Shown here: piece after piece, positions 18,624 through 27,922 of the stretch
Layout: each line of letters starts with the position of its first letter
Position numbering within the stretch: the stretch's first letter is position 1
Source: Rhodocaloribacter litoris
GTDB lineage: Bacteria > Bacteroidota > Rhodothermia > Rhodothermales > ISCAR-4553
Direction: 5' to 3'
NCBI RefSeq assembly: GCF_011682235.2
Contig: NZ_CP076718.1
Span: 1,637,141-1,701,140 of the forward strand
Length of the DNA stretch: 64,000 nucleotides
Position numbers and translations under genes: made by a program
Notes under the pieces: generated by a model
The model's input: only the letters and a program-made list of their open reading frames with translations
Told to the model about the DNA's origin: nothing
The model's database searches: none

Positions 18624-18932
18624 GTGACGAAAAGCGACATCATCGACCGCGTGGCGACCGGAACCGGTCTGACCAAAATCGAGACGGAGGCCGTCATCAA
18701 CGGCTTCATTGCCGTCGTCAAAGCCGCCCTGCGACAGGGAGAGCGCGTCGACCTCCGGGGGTTCGGCGCGTTCAAAGTGCAGCACCGGGCCGCCCGGACG
18801 GCACGCAATCCGCGCACGCGCGAAGAGATCGAAGTGCCACCACAGTACGTTCCGGTCTTCAAGGCATCCCGGGAGCTCCGACAGGACGTCGACGAGGCCA
18901 TGAAGACGGGCAAGAGCGAAAAACCTGCGTGA
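18624..18932 (+). CDS. HU/IHF-family DNA-binding protein
   Basis: The product is 102 aa from a GTG start. KSDIIDRVATGTGLTKIETE, VDLRGFGAFKV and the arm motif RAARTARNPRTREEIEVP followed by PVFKASRELR match HU/IHF subunits, which bend DNA as dimers. The arm keeps the RNP triad (ARNPRT) that intercalates into DNA. The C-terminus has a short Lys-rich tail. It is followed 16 bp later by the zinc-ribbon/TPR gene. Confidence 0.9.
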   Translation: MTKSDIIDRVATGTGLTKIETEAVINGFIAVVKAALRQGERVDLRGFGAFKVQHRAARTARNPRTREEIEVPPQYVPVFKASRELRQDVDEAMKTGKSEKPA

Positions 18933-18948
18933 CGACAAACCGGATACC

Positions 18949-20055
18949 ATGAAGGAGCTGGTCTGCGAAGGATGCGGGGCACGACTGCCCGGGGAAGCCT
19001 CCCGTTGCGATCTCTGTGGCACGCCGGTGGAGACGCCCGGCGCCGGGGACGCAGCGGAAGCCATCGGCGCCGCCGGAACGGAGCCCGGTGCAACCCCGGA
19101 AGCCGTGCCCGCCGGGATTTTCTGCAACGCCTGCGGCTGGTCGAACCCGCCGGCGGCCCGTTTCTGCAGCCGGTGCGGCGCCCGCCTGGATGAGCGGGTG
19201 GCGGCCCTCCACGGGGTCGCTGCTCCGCCCCCCTCCTCCCCCGGCACACCGGCCCCGCATGCGCACGCGGCGCATGCCGGACCCACTTCCTCCCGGGCTT
19301 CGTCGCCGGCCGGCGTGGGACGGCAGGTCGGTATCCTGATCGGTGCGGGCGTCCTGCTCGTGCTGGGGCTTTACCTGATCACCCTCGTCAGCAAGGGGGT
19401 CGAACGCGGTCCGGCCCCGGCGCAGCCCGCCGCCCAGGCCGCCCCGGCGCCGGCGACCGGCCCGCTCCCGGAAGACGTCGCCGCCCGGGCCGAAGCGCTG
19501 GCGGAGGAGATCAACCGCCTCACCGGCGAAGCCGCCCTCGAAAAACGCCGCGAACTCGTCCGGCTCTACGCACAGGCCGGGCGGTACGACCTGGCCGCCG
19601 CCGAGCAGAAAAGCCTGGCCGAGCGTGAAAACACCGAGGAAGCCTGGGTCCTGGCCGGCAACCTTTACTACGACTGGATGGAACGGCAGACCGGCACCGC
19701 ACGCACCCTCTTCGCCCGCCAGGCCATCGCCGCCTACCGGAAAGCCCTCGAGATCAACCCGGACAACCTGGACGTGCGCACCGACATGGCCATCGCCTAC
19801 CTGTACGACCCGGAACAGCCCATGAAGGCCATCGAGGAGACGAACGCCGTGCTGGCACGCGACCCGAACCACGTCCAGGCCAACTTCAACCGGGGCCTCA
19901 TGTTGCTGCAGATCAACCGGGTCGATCAGGCGCTGGAACAGTTCGAAAAGGTCAAAACCATCGTGGGCAACCCGAACGACCCGGTCTACCAGCGCGCCGA
20001 GCAGGTGATCGCGACCCTGCGCAACCAGCAGACGGGCGCCGGCGCCGGATCCTGA
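18949..20055 (+). CDS. Zinc-ribbon, single-TM, TPR-repeat protein
   Basis: The 368-aa protein starts with two zinc ribbons (CEGCGARLPGEASRCDLCG at residues 5-23 and FCNACGW...FCSRCGA at about 58-80). A Pro/Ala/His-rich linker and one membrane helix (QVGILIGAGVLLVLGLYLIT, about residue 125) follow. After an Ala/Pro linker comes a C-terminal TPR domain (AIAAYRKALEINPDNLDVRT, VLARDPNHVQANFNRGLMLL). The architecture is that of membrane-anchored scaffolds. It sits 16 bp after HU, probably in one transcript. Confidence 0.75.
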   Translation: MKELVCEGCGARLPGEASRCDLCGTPVETPGAGDAAEAIGAAGTEPGATPEAVPAGIFCNACGWSNPPAARFCSRCGARLDERVAALHGVAAPPPSSPGTPAPHAHAAHAGPTSSRASSPAGVGRQVGILIGAGVLLVLGLYLITLVSKGVERGPAPAQPAAQAAPAPATGPLPEDVAARAEALAEEINRLTGEAALEKRRELVRLYAQAGRYDLAAAEQKSLAERENTEEAWVLAGNLYYDWMERQTGTARTLFARQAIAAYRKALEINPDNLDVRTDMAIAYLYDPEQPMKAIEETNAVLARDPNHVQANFNRGLMLLQINRVDQALEQFEKVKTIVGNPNDPVYQRAEQVIATLRNQQTGAGAGS

Positions 20056-20203
20056 GACGCACCGGTCATCCGCCGTGCAGGAACGCTCTTGCCGCCCGCC
20101 CCCTCAATGAGAACACCGGGACCAACGCTTCCCTTGCCGACAAGGTTTATCGACCCGGAACCTCCTTCGCCCCCACCGCTAATCGCCGACTGGTACAAGG
20201 AGC

Positions 20204-20869
20204 ATGGAAAAGCTGTTTACCGAATCCGACCGTGCACGCATCCGGGAGGCCGTGCAGGCCGCCGAGGCACGAACCGCGGGCGAGATCGTCCCCTACGTGA
20301 TGCCGGAAAGCGGGCGGTATGAGGTGGCGGTATGGCGAGGCGCCTCCCTGGCGGCCCTGCTGGCCCTGTCGGCGACGGTGCTCGCCTCGACGCTCTACGA
20401 GGGGTGGGGGCTGGCCTGGCTCTACACCGGCTGGGGGACGGCCGCCGTCGCCGTGGCGGCCGGCATGCTGGGGGCGCTGCTGGCCGCGTACGTGCCGCCG
20501 CTCAAGCGGCTGCTCACCGGCCCGCGCCTGCTCGACGAGACGGTCCACCGGCGGGCCATGCAGGCCTTCGTCGAGGAGGAGGTCTTCAACACGCGCGACC
20601 GCACGGGTATCCTGCTGTTCATCTCGCTCTTCGAACATCGCATCGAGGTGCTGGGCGATGCCGGTATCAACGCCCTCGTCTCCCCGGACGACTGGGCGGA
20701 GGTGGTGCTGCGCATCCGGGACGGCATCAAGACCGGCCGGCCGGCCGACGGCCTCATCGAAGCCATCGACCTGTGCGGCCGGCTGCTGGAACGCAAGGGC
20801 GTCCAGCTCCGCGCCGATGACGAGAACGAGCTGCCCGACGCGCTCCGGATGCGACGGGACCCGTCCTGA
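20204..20869 (+). CDS. TPM-domain membrane protein
   Basis: This 221-aa protein opens with a TPM-like start (IREAVQAAEARTAGEIVPYV). Two adjacent membrane segments follow (about residues 45-62 and 72-96). The second part of the domain is VEEEVFNTRDRTGILLFISL, IEVLGDAGINALVSPDDWAE and DGLIEAIDLCGRLL. TPM domains occur in acid phosphatase-like and photosystem II repair proteins. The split of the domain by a membrane hairpin is usual in the short YgcG-like relatives. It converges on the nucleoside transporter, with 14 bp between stops. Confidence 0.75.
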   Translation: MEKLFTESDRARIREAVQAAEARTAGEIVPYVMPESGRYEVAVWRGASLAALLALSATVLASTLYEGWGLAWLYTGWGTAAVAVAAGMLGALLAAYVPPLKRLLTGPRLLDETVHRRAMQAFVEEEVFNTRDRTGILLFISLFEHRIEVLGDAGINALVSPDDWAEVVLRIRDGIKTGRPADGLIEAIDLCGRLLERKGVQLRADDENELPDALRMRRDPS

Positions 20870-20883
20870 ACCGCCGCGTCCGG

Positions 20884-22209
20884 TCAGCCCCCCACCAGCA
20901 CCCCGGCGATGGTCGCCGTCATCATGTTGGCCAGCGTGCCGGCCAGCACCGCACGCAGGCCGAGCTGGGCCAGCTCCGACTTGCGCGAGGGCGCCAGCGG
21001 GCCGATACCGCCGATCTGGATGGCGATGGAGGAGAAGTTGGCAAAACCGCAGAGTGCAAAGGTGGCCATGGTGATCGTCTTCGGCGAGAGCGCGCCCGCG
21101 CCGATGAGGTCCGCCAGCTGGGTGTAGGCCACGAACTCGTTGGCGACGATCTTCGTCCCGATGAGAGCGCCCAGGTTCATGGCGTCGGCCCAGGGGGTGC
21201 CGATGAGCCAGGCCAGCGGCGCCAGCACCCAGCCGAAGAGCTGCTCCAGCGTGAGCGTGCCGCCGAAGAGGCCGGCGCCCCAGCCCAGCGCCCAGTTGAT
21301 CATGGCGATCAGGGCCAGGAAGGCGATGAGCATGGCGCCCACGTTGAGGGCCAGCTTGAGGCCATCGCCGGCCCCGGCGGCCGCCGCATCGATCACGTTC
21401 TTCGTCGACTGCTCCACCCGGGCCCTGACCGTGCCGCGCGTGACCGGCTCGTCCACCTCGGGCACCAGGATCTTCGCCAGCAACAGGGCCGCCGGGGCTG
21501 CCATCAGGCTCGCCCCCAGCAGTTGCTCGGCAAAGAGCAGTTGGGCCGCCTCCAGCTCCAGTCCCCGTGCCTGTGCAAAGGCATTCCCCAGGATCGAGAT
21601 GTAGGCGACCATCACCCCGCCGGCAATCGTCGCCATGCCGCCCGTCATCACCGCCATCAGCTCCGAATACGTCATCTTCTCCAGATACGGCTTCACGACC
21701 AGCGGCGCCTCGGTCTGCCCGACGAAAATGTTGGCCGTCACCGAGAGCGATTCGGCCCCGCTGGTGCGCAGCAGCCGCGTCACGAGCCAGGCCATCGCTT
21801 CCACCACCCGCTGCATGACGCCCAGGTGGTAGAGCACTGCCATCAGCGAGCCGAAGAAGATGATCGTCGGGAGCACCTGAAAGGCGAAGAAGCTGCCCAT
21901 GCTGCCCTCCATGCCCGGGCTGATTGCCAGCCGGCCGAAGACGAACTCGGCCCCGGCCGTGGTAAAGTTGAGCACGAGCACAAAGAAGGAGCTCACCCAG
22001 GAAAAGAACGCCTTCGGCCAGCCCAGCGGGGCGAAAACCGCCCCCATCTCCTCCCCCTTCAGGATGAAGATCGCCAGGACGAGCTGGAGCCCGAGCCCCG
22101 CTCCCACCGTGCGCCAGTTGATGTGCCGGCGGTTGTTCGACAGAAGAAAGGCAAGTCCCAGAATGACCACCAGCCCGAGCAGGCCGCGCAACAACGCTAC
22201 GAAGTCCAT
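20884..22209 (-). CDS. CNT-family (NupC-like) nucleoside transporter
   Basis: The 441-aa transporter matches the concentrative nucleoside transporter family. Hallmarks are the N-terminal WRTVGAGLGLQLVLAIFILK, the repeat-hairpin motif VFVGQTEAPLVVKPYL (here IFVGQTEAPLVVKPYL, near residue 160), GGMATIAGGVMVAYISILG near 188, TKIVANEFVAYTQLADL near 353 and ALCGFANFSSIAIQIGGIG near 388. The family imports nucleosides using a Na+ or H+ gradient; the ion cannot be told here. The ATG at 22209 starts the first membrane helix, and the longer frame upstream is not family-like. Confidence 0.92.
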   Translation of the reverse strand: MDFVALLRGLLGLVVILGLAFLLSNNRRHINWRTVGAGLGLQLVLAIFILKGEEMGAVFAPLGWPKAFFSWVSSFFVLVLNFTTAGAEFVFGRLAISPGMEGSMGSFFAFQVLPTIIFFGSLMAVLYHLGVMQRVVEAMAWLVTRLLRTSGAESLSVTANIFVGQTEAPLVVKPYLEKMTYSELMAVMTGGMATIAGGVMVAYISILGNAFAQARGLELEAAQLLFAEQLLGASLMAAPAALLLAKILVPEVDEPVTRGTVRARVEQSTKNVIDAAAAGAGDGLKLALNVGAMLIAFLALIAMINWALGWGAGLFGGTLTLEQLFGWVLAPLAWLIGTPWADAMNLGALIGTKIVANEFVAYTQLADLIGAGALSPKTITMATFALCGFANFSSIAIQIGGIGPLAPSRKSELAQLGLRAVLAGTLANMMTATIAGVLVGG

Positions 22210-22381
22210 AGGGCGCACAGGAAGGGAAAACGAACGGGAACACGGGTGGGCCGCATCGCCGGAACGGAGCCGCTCCGGGAGGGCAAAAATGCAAAGCCGC
22301 GGCAATATACGGGATCCACACCATAATTGAACGGATATCACGCAGGCCGGCAGGGCGCCGTTCAACCAGACACGCGAAGGG

Positions 22382-23692
22382 ATGCAAGGACACGATGCGA
22401 AACGACGCCGGCGACGTACGGCCGGGCGGGTTGTCGCCGGCGGGCTGTGCCTGGCGTTGCTCTGGGCCGGATGCGACAGCGGCGGAACCGGGGAGGAACC
22501 CGAACCCACAGGTCCCGGCAGCCTCGTCGAGACGGCGCTGCTGGAGACGGTCGACACCGGGCGGATCGCCGCCATGAACCTGCCCGTGTCCCCCCGTTAC
22601 GACGTGGAGATCCACCGCATCCTCTACCGGACGGTGGATCCCCACGGGCGGGAGACGACCGCCTCGGGCGCCCTGATGCGGCCGCGGGGGACCACCGGGG
22701 CCCTCCCGCTGGTAAGCTACCAGCACGGCACGGTCGTCCGGAAGGACGACGTCGCCTCCGCCCGCGGCCTGGACGTACCGGAGGCGCTCGTGGGGGTGCT
22801 CTTCGCCACGAGCGGCTACCTCGCCGTCATGCCCGACTACCTGGGCCTGGGCGCTTCGGAAGGGCTGCATCCCTACGTACACGCCGCCTCCCTCGCCACG
22901 AGCGTCGTGGACATGCTGCGGGCCGCCCGCCATTTCGCCGAACGCGAGGGCATCCCGCTCGACGAGGCTGCCACCGGCCGGCCGGCCGTGTTCCTGACCG
23001 GCTATTCCGAGGGCGGCTTCGCCACCGTGGCGGCCCAGCGCCTCCTCGAAGGCGAACAGGCCACCGCCTTCCACCTGGTCGCCTCGGCCCCGATGGCGGG
23101 CAACTACGACATGTCCGGCACGATGGCCGACCTGATGCTCCGGCGTGAACCCTATCCCGCCCCCTTCTTTCTCCCCTACACCCTCCTGGCCTACGATGCC
23201 GTCTACGACCTTTTCGACGACCTCTCCGAGGCCTTCGTCGCCCCCTACGACCAGCGCCTGCCGGCCCTCTTCGACGGCACCCGCTCCGGCAGCGAGATCG
23301 ACGCCGAGTTGCCGGCGATACCCATCGAGATGGTCCGGTCCGACTACCTGACGGGCTTCCTGAACGACACCAACCACCCGCTCCGGCAAGCCCTCCGCGA
23401 CAACGACCTCTACGCCTGGGCGCCCCGCACACCCACCCGGCTGTACCATTGCGAGGCGGACGAACTGGTGCCGTTCGCCAACACAGAGGTGGCGGCGGCG
23501 AACTTCATCGCCCGCGGCGCCCCCGCCGTAGAGGTGGTCCGGCTCGATGTAGGCGGGCACGTCGCCTGTGCCGGGCCGGCGCTGTTCCTGGCCTGGCTCT
23601 GGTTCGAAACGTTCCGCACGGCCAAAGACGGGCTGCCGGCGACGCGCCCGCCCACGGCACAGGGGCAACCGACCCGCCTTCCGGTACGCTGA
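22382..23692 (+). CDS. Secreted lipase-like alpha/beta-hydrolase lipoprotein
   Basis: This 436-aa protein has a lipoprotein signal with the lipobox Cys in ALLWAGC (residue 31). The alpha/beta-hydrolase core shows the nucleophile elbow LTGYSEGGFA near residue 207, an earlier SYQHGTVV strand near 113, and the candidate His in DVGGHVACAG near 400. The Asp is probably in the CEADELVP segment. The order resembles secretory lipase (LIP) family enzymes. The leading Arg run is compatible with the Sec or Tat route. Substrate unknown. Confidence 0.75.
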   Translation: MQGHDAKRRRRRTAGRVVAGGLCLALLWAGCDSGGTGEEPEPTGPGSLVETALLETVDTGRIAAMNLPVSPRYDVEIHRILYRTVDPHGRETTASGALMRPRGTTGALPLVSYQHGTVVRKDDVASARGLDVPEALVGVLFATSGYLAVMPDYLGLGASEGLHPYVHAASLATSVVDMLRAARHFAEREGIPLDEAATGRPAVFLTGYSEGGFATVAAQRLLEGEQATAFHLVASAPMAGNYDMSGTMADLMLRREPYPAPFFLPYTLLAYDAVYDLFDDLSEAFVAPYDQRLPALFDGTRSGSEIDAELPAIPIEMVRSDYLTGFLNDTNHPLRQALRDNDLYAWAPRTPTRLYHCEADELVPFANTEVAAANFIARGAPAVEVVRLDVGGHVACAGPALFLAWLWFETFRTAKDGLPATRPPTAQGQPTRLPVR

Positions 23693-23749
23693 CGCACAAC
23701 CGGCGGGCGCCCGGCCGTGGTGCCTCCCGAGGACCGCCTCCCCGAGACC

Positions 23750-25429
23750 ATGCTCCTTTTCTCCATCGAAACCGACGCCGTGCGGCTGATCTGGAGCCGG
23801 AGCCACGAGGCCGCCCCTGCCGTAGCGCCCGGTCCCGCTCGCCCTCCCTTCGGGCTCGACGTGCGGGCCCTGGCACCGGGCGTCCAGCCACGGGTCACCG
23901 TACCCGACGGTGCCACCGGCTACCTCTTTGAACAGACCGACTACACCCTGCTCGTGCGTAGCCGTGCCGCAGACCCCGTGGGCGTCCGGCATCGTGATCC
24001 GGTGATCGTGAACCGGCTCCACACCTCGGAAGACGGGCACGTGGTGCACGGCACGATCAACTTCGGAACGCAGGTGGGCCAGAGCCGCTTCCTCATCGAA
24101 GCCGGCGGTCGACCGCATCTGCTCGTCACGGTCGAGGTCTTTCCGTCGAAGCTCGACTACCGTAGCGACTACGTCGCCCTGCGGGAAGACGTGCAGGAGC
24201 TGGCGGCCGGGCTGGCCTTCGAGTACCTGCGCGCCACGTATCGCCCGGCCGAAGCCGTCCCGGACGAACCGCCCGGCCCGGTGGCCTGGCTCACGTTGCT
24301 CCGGAACCTCCTGTCCGACCTCGAGCAGGCACTCGGCCAGGTGACCCGGCATCCCCGGTGGGAGACGACCCGCCGCGTCGAACCGGTGCGGGTGGAGCGC
24401 ATCCGCCGGCCGGACGCGGCCCTCCGCCGGGCGCTGGCCCGCCGGCCGCCCGGCGAGGCGACGGGGGACGGCCTCCCCGGCGCGCAGGTACTGCCGTCCC
24501 GCCGGGCCGTCTACACCCTCGACACCCCCGAACACCGGTGGCTGGCAGCCCAGCTCCGGCACGTCCGGGCAAACCTGACGCGGCTCCAGGCCATCGAGCG
24601 ACGCCGTTCCGGCACCGCCCGGCAACACCGGGTGCGCGCCGAGCTCGACCGCCTCCATGCCCGGCTGACCCGGCTCATGGCGATCCCTCCGCTCTGCGTG
24701 ACCGGTCCCCCGCCCCCCACCCCCCCGTTGCCCCTCCTCACGGCTCCCGGCTACCGCGAAGCCTACCGCGCATGCCTGGCCCTGCGGCGCGGCCTCCGGC
24801 TCGGCGGCGGCCCGCTGGCGCTCAGCCTCAAGGACCTGCACCTGCTGTATGAATACTGGTGCTTCCTCACGCTCGTCCGCCTGGCTGCCGCCGCCGTGGG
24901 CCACCGGGTACCGGCAGACCGGCTCGTCGCCGTGGAGCGGCACGGGCTGCGCCTCCGCCTGCACCGGGGCCCTGCACAGACCCTCCGGTTCACCCTGGAG
25001 GACGGCCGCCGCCTCACGATCACCTACAACCCGCGCTTCGGCGGCCGGCGCTATCTCGTCCCCCAGCAGCCCGACATCGTCCTGACCCTCGCCCGCCCGC
25101 GCGAACGCCCCACCCGGTTCGTCCTCGACGCCAAATACCGCCTCGACGCCACCCCCGGCTACGTGCAGCGGTATGGCATGCCCGGCCCTCCCGTCGACGC
25201 CCTGAACACCCTCCATCGCTACCGGGACGCCATCCTCGACCGTGCCGGGAGCGGGCGCACCGTCGCCCAGGCCGTGGCCCTGTTCCCCTACCGCGAGACG
25301 CGGCCGGGCGAATACACCGCCAGCCGCCATGCCCGCGCCCTGAACGAGATCGGCGTCGGCGCCATCCCTCTGCTACCCGGCGCCACCACCCACCTGGCAA
25401 CCTGGCTCGACGGCGTGCTTGCCCCATGA
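23750..25429 (+). CDS. Orphan DUF2357 / PD-(D/E)XK nuclease-domain protein (DUF524-like)
   Basis: The protein is 559 aa from the ATG at 23750; a GTG at 23717 is possible. The N-terminal half is a beta-rich DUF2357-like region (VIVNRLHTSEDGHVVHGTIN). A helical linker follows (RWLAAQLRHVRANLTRLQAI), then LKDLHLLYEYWCFLTLV. The C-terminal nuclease fold has QQPDIVLTL followed by RFVLDAKYRLD, the D...(D/E)xK signature. Such proteins normally sit beside a McrB-like AAA+ GTPase in type IV-restriction-like systems. Here no partner is adjacent: a lipase precedes it and ddl is convergent. The nuclease call rests on motifs. Confidence 0.7.
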   Translation: MLLFSIETDAVRLIWSRSHEAAPAVAPGPARPPFGLDVRALAPGVQPRVTVPDGATGYLFEQTDYTLLVRSRAADPVGVRHRDPVIVNRLHTSEDGHVVHGTINFGTQVGQSRFLIEAGGRPHLLVTVEVFPSKLDYRSDYVALREDVQELAAGLAFEYLRATYRPAEAVPDEPPGPVAWLTLLRNLLSDLEQALGQVTRHPRWETTRRVEPVRVERIRRPDAALRRALARRPPGEATGDGLPGAQVLPSRRAVYTLDTPEHRWLAAQLRHVRANLTRLQAIERRRSGTARQHRVRAELDRLHARLTRLMAIPPLCVTGPPPPTPPLPLLTAPGYREAYRACLALRRGLRLGGGPLALSLKDLHLLYEYWCFLTLVRLAAAAVGHRVPADRLVAVERHGLRLRLHRGPAQTLRFTLEDGRRLTITYNPRFGGRRYLVPQQPDIVLTLARPRERPTRFVLDAKYRLDATPGYVQRYGMPGPPVDALNTLHRYRDAILDRAGSGRTVAQAVALFPYRETRPGEYTASRHARALNEIGVGAIPLLPGATTHLATWLDGVLAP

Positions 25430-25644
25430 CACACACCGGTGAAGATGTGGGAACGGCTTTCCTGTATCGAATTCCAGAACACCTTCTCTCACATTGCCGC
25501 GGCGGGTGCGCTGGATGCCGGCGTCTACACACCTCACCTCCGGTAGCCGCGCTCTTCACGGGTACGCGCGTCAACCGCCGCACAAGCCCGCGGCTACGGA
25601 GCTGTTCCCGGGGGCTCCTCAACCATCATGCCCCCGCCATACCG
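25430..25644. other. Intergenic gap between convergent nuclease and ddl genes
   Basis: The 215 bp hold the second copy of the dispersed REP-like repeat (25543-25597). Otherwise I see no gene, terminator with a T-run or RNA. Confidence 0.6.
25543..25597. repeat. Dispersed REP-like repeat, copy 2
   Basis: Perfect inverted 9-bp arms GTAGCCGCG (25543-25551) and CGCGGCTAC (25589-25597) bound the unit. The left 25 bp match 12848-12872 in 22 positions. The right end, GCACAAGCCCGCGGCTAC (25580-25597), recurs at 39163-39180 with one mismatch. Confidence 0.65.
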
Positions 25645-26889
25645 CTATCCACTCCCCTTGGCCCCCTTCAGACCGGCGAGGCTCCGCTCGGAGAGCAGGT
25701 TGACGTCGTAGGTGTGGATGCGGCTACCGGCGTCCCGGTGCCGTTTCAGGGCGAGTTCGATCAGCCGGTGCGTCAGCACCTCGAAGGACACGCCGGAGGG
25801 TTCCCACAGGTAGAACGAGAACGAGCCGGGGATGGTGTTGATCTCGTTGAAGAAAACCTGACCGGTTTCCACGTCGAGCAGGAAGTCGATGCGGGCGACG
25901 CCGGCGCACTCGAACAGGCGAAAGACGCGCACGGCGAGTTCCTGCATGAGGCGGGTCTGTTCGTCCGACAGCGGGGCGGGAATGATGCGGTCGAGGGAGG
26001 CCATGCCGCCCGGCCCGCCGCCCTGCTTGGCGCCGCGCCGCTGGGGCGTGCCTTTGCCTCCCCCGCCTTCGCCCCGCATGTACTTCTCCTGGAAGGTAAG
26101 CAGTTCCTGGCGCGTGACCGGCTCTTCGAGCACGCTCGGCACGGCCTCGTCCGGGTCGCCGAGGACCGAGCAGTTGACCTCCCGGAGCCGGGTGACGGCC
26201 CGCTCGACGATCACCTTGTCGTCATACCGGAAAGCCTCCTCGATGGCGGCATCGAGGGCGGTGCGGTCCTTGGCCTTCGTGATGCCGATGGAGGAGCCGA
26301 GCCGGGCCGGCTTGACGACGACGGGATAGCCGAGGCCGGCCTCGCAGCGGTCGAGCCAGGCCTCCTCCCGGTAGCTCCATTCGGATTCCCGGAACGCCAC
26401 GAAGTCGACGACGGGGATGCCCGCCTCGCGGCAGAGCCGTTTCGAGAGCACCTTGTCCATGCCGAGGGCCGAGCCGAGGATGCCGCTGCCGGTGTAGGGC
26501 ACGTTGAACGTCTCGCAGAGCCCCTGCAGGCCGCCGTTCTCACCCGATCCGCCGTGCAGCCCGAGGAACATCACGTCGATGCGGTGGCGCCGGGGCCGGC
26601 GCAGGTGAAAACGTCGCCCGTCGTCCTCCACCAGCTCGAGCACGCCGGCACCGCGCGGGTCGAGGCGGACGGGGATGGCCCGGGCCCGGACGCGGTCGAG
26701 GTCCCGGTACGCCTCCACGTCGAGCAGGTGCGCGCCGGTGTACCACGTGCCATCCTTCGCGATGTAGACCGGCACCGGCCGGTAGCGGTTGCGGTCGAGC
26801 GCTGCGGCGGCCTGCAGCGTCGAGATGACCGACACCTCGTGCTCGGGCGAGACACCCCCGAAGACGAGACCGACGTTGAGGATAGACAA
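25645..26889 (-). CDS. ddl: D-alanine--D-alanine ligase with a Gly-rich insertion
   Basis: The 414-aa ATP-grasp ligase makes the D-Ala-D-Ala dipeptide of peptidoglycan. Motifs are VGLVFGGVSPEHEVSVIS at the N-terminus, FLGLHGGSGENGGLQG near residue 105, GYPVVVKPARLGSSIGITKA near 185, ARIDFLLDVETGQVFFNEIN near 337 and TIPGSF next to it. No ATG lies near the conserved N-terminus; the TTG at 26889 fits best. A low-complexity insertion (GEGGGGKGTPQRRGAKQGGG, around residue 280) splits the usual KY...IPA loop. It may be lineage-specific. The gene stands alone. Confidence 0.9.
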   Translation of the reverse strand: MSILNVGLVFGGVSPEHEVSVISTLQAAAALDRNRYRPVPVYIAKDGTWYTGAHLLDVEAYRDLDRVRARAIPVRLDPRGAGVLELVEDDGRRFHLRRPRRHRIDVMFLGLHGGSGENGGLQGLCETFNVPYTGSGILGSALGMDKVLSKRLCREAGIPVVDFVAFRESEWSYREEAWLDRCEAGLGYPVVVKPARLGSSIGITKAKDRTALDAAIEEAFRYDDKVIVERAVTRLREVNCSVLGDPDEAVPSVLEEPVTRQELLTFQEKYMRGEGGGGKGTPQRRGAKQGGGPGGMASLDRIIPAPLSDEQTRLMQELAVRVFRLFECAGVARIDFLLDVETGQVFFNEINTIPGSFSFYLWEPSGVSFEVLTHRLIELALKRHRDAGSRIHTYDVNLLSERSLAGLKGAKGSG

Positions 26890-27211
26890 GGGGATTTCTG
26901 CGGTCTGATGGAGTGAAAAGGGCCTTTCCCGGCGGAAGCCGGTACCGGGCGGTTCCGGCGGGAAGTTAAGCAAATCAGGCGATATGCGGTCGCCCGTTCG
27001 CTTTCTGCACACGTCGTTCCGAAATGGCCGGCGCCGCACCGTCCCTTCCCCGAAGGATCGGCCGGGGACCTGTCCGGACCTGCGGTGCGGGATCCACCGA
27101 CACGCGGTGCCAGGGCGGACTTCGACCCCGTTTTCACAGCTCGCAGCTTGCCGGCGACGACATCCCGTCCGATTTTCCCCACCGCCGAGGTAACCATCCT
27201 GCTCCATTACC

Positions 27212-27913
27212 TTGAAACTCGCCCTCATCTCCGACATCCATTCGAACCTGCCTGCCCTGGAGACGGCCCTGGCCTGCATCGATGAATACGGGGCCGATGC
27301 CATCTACTGCCTGGGCGACGTGGTCGGCTATGGTGCGGATGCGGCGGGTTGTGTGGCCCTCGTCCGGGAGCGTTGTGCGGGCGTGGTGCTGGGCAACCAC
27401 GACGAGGCCGTGGCGCTCGAGCGCGGCCTCGAATACCTGCCGAAGGAGGCACAGATCGCCGCCCTGCACAACCGCGCTCAGCTTTCTGAAGAGCAGCGGC
27501 AATACCTGGCCGGCCTGCCGCTCCGGCTGGAGGTCCACGGCTGCACGTTCGTGCATGCCACCCCCTTTCAGCCCGAGGCCTGGATCCGTCTGGACACGTA
27601 CCAGACCGCCCAGCTCCAGTTCGAGCACTTCACTACCGACGTGTGTTTCCTGGGCCACACCCACATTCCGGCGGTGATGTCGAACCGGCTCGGCGTGCTC
27701 CGGGTGCGCCGGGGTCACCGCTTCCTGATCAACGTCGGCAGCGTCGGCCAGCCCCGCGACGGCAACCCGCGCCTGTGCGTGGCCTTTTTCGACACCGAGA
27801 CGTTCGCCTACGAGCTCCTCCGCCTGCCCTACGACGTGGAACGGGCCGCCGCCCGCATCGAAGCCGAGGGCCTGCCCACGAGCCTGGCCCGCCGCCTCAA
27901 GCTCGGCCGCTGA
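27212..27913 (+). CDS. Metallophosphoesterase (YfcE/MJ0936-like)
   Basis: The enzyme is 233 aa from a TTG start at 27212, which gives the conserved first strand MKLALISDIHSNLPALE (D-x-H). Further metal motifs are YCLGDVVGYG (GD), VVLGNHDEAV (GNH[DE]), FVHATP and FLGHTHIPAV (GHTH), followed by INVGSVGQPRD. This is the calcineurin-like phosphodiesterase family with two metal ions. Substrate unknown. A GAGGTAAC sequence about 18 bp upstream is a distant ribosome-binding candidate. Confidence 0.88.
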   Translation: MKLALISDIHSNLPALETALACIDEYGADAIYCLGDVVGYGADAAGCVALVRERCAGVVLGNHDEAVALERGLEYLPKEAQIAALHNRAQLSEEQRQYLAGLPLRLEVHGCTFVHATPFQPEAWIRLDTYQTAQLQFEHFTTDVCFLGHTHIPAVMSNRLGVLRVRRGHRFLINVGSVGQPRDGNPRLCVAFFDTETFAYELLRLPYDVERAAARIEAEGLPTSLARRLKLGR

Positions 27914-27922
27914 AGCCGCTCC

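Noticed and set aside
20147-25330. A 1727-codon minus-strand open frame.
   Set aside because: It crosses several well-supported genes in another frame; long spurious frames are expected in GC-rich DNA with strong codon bias.
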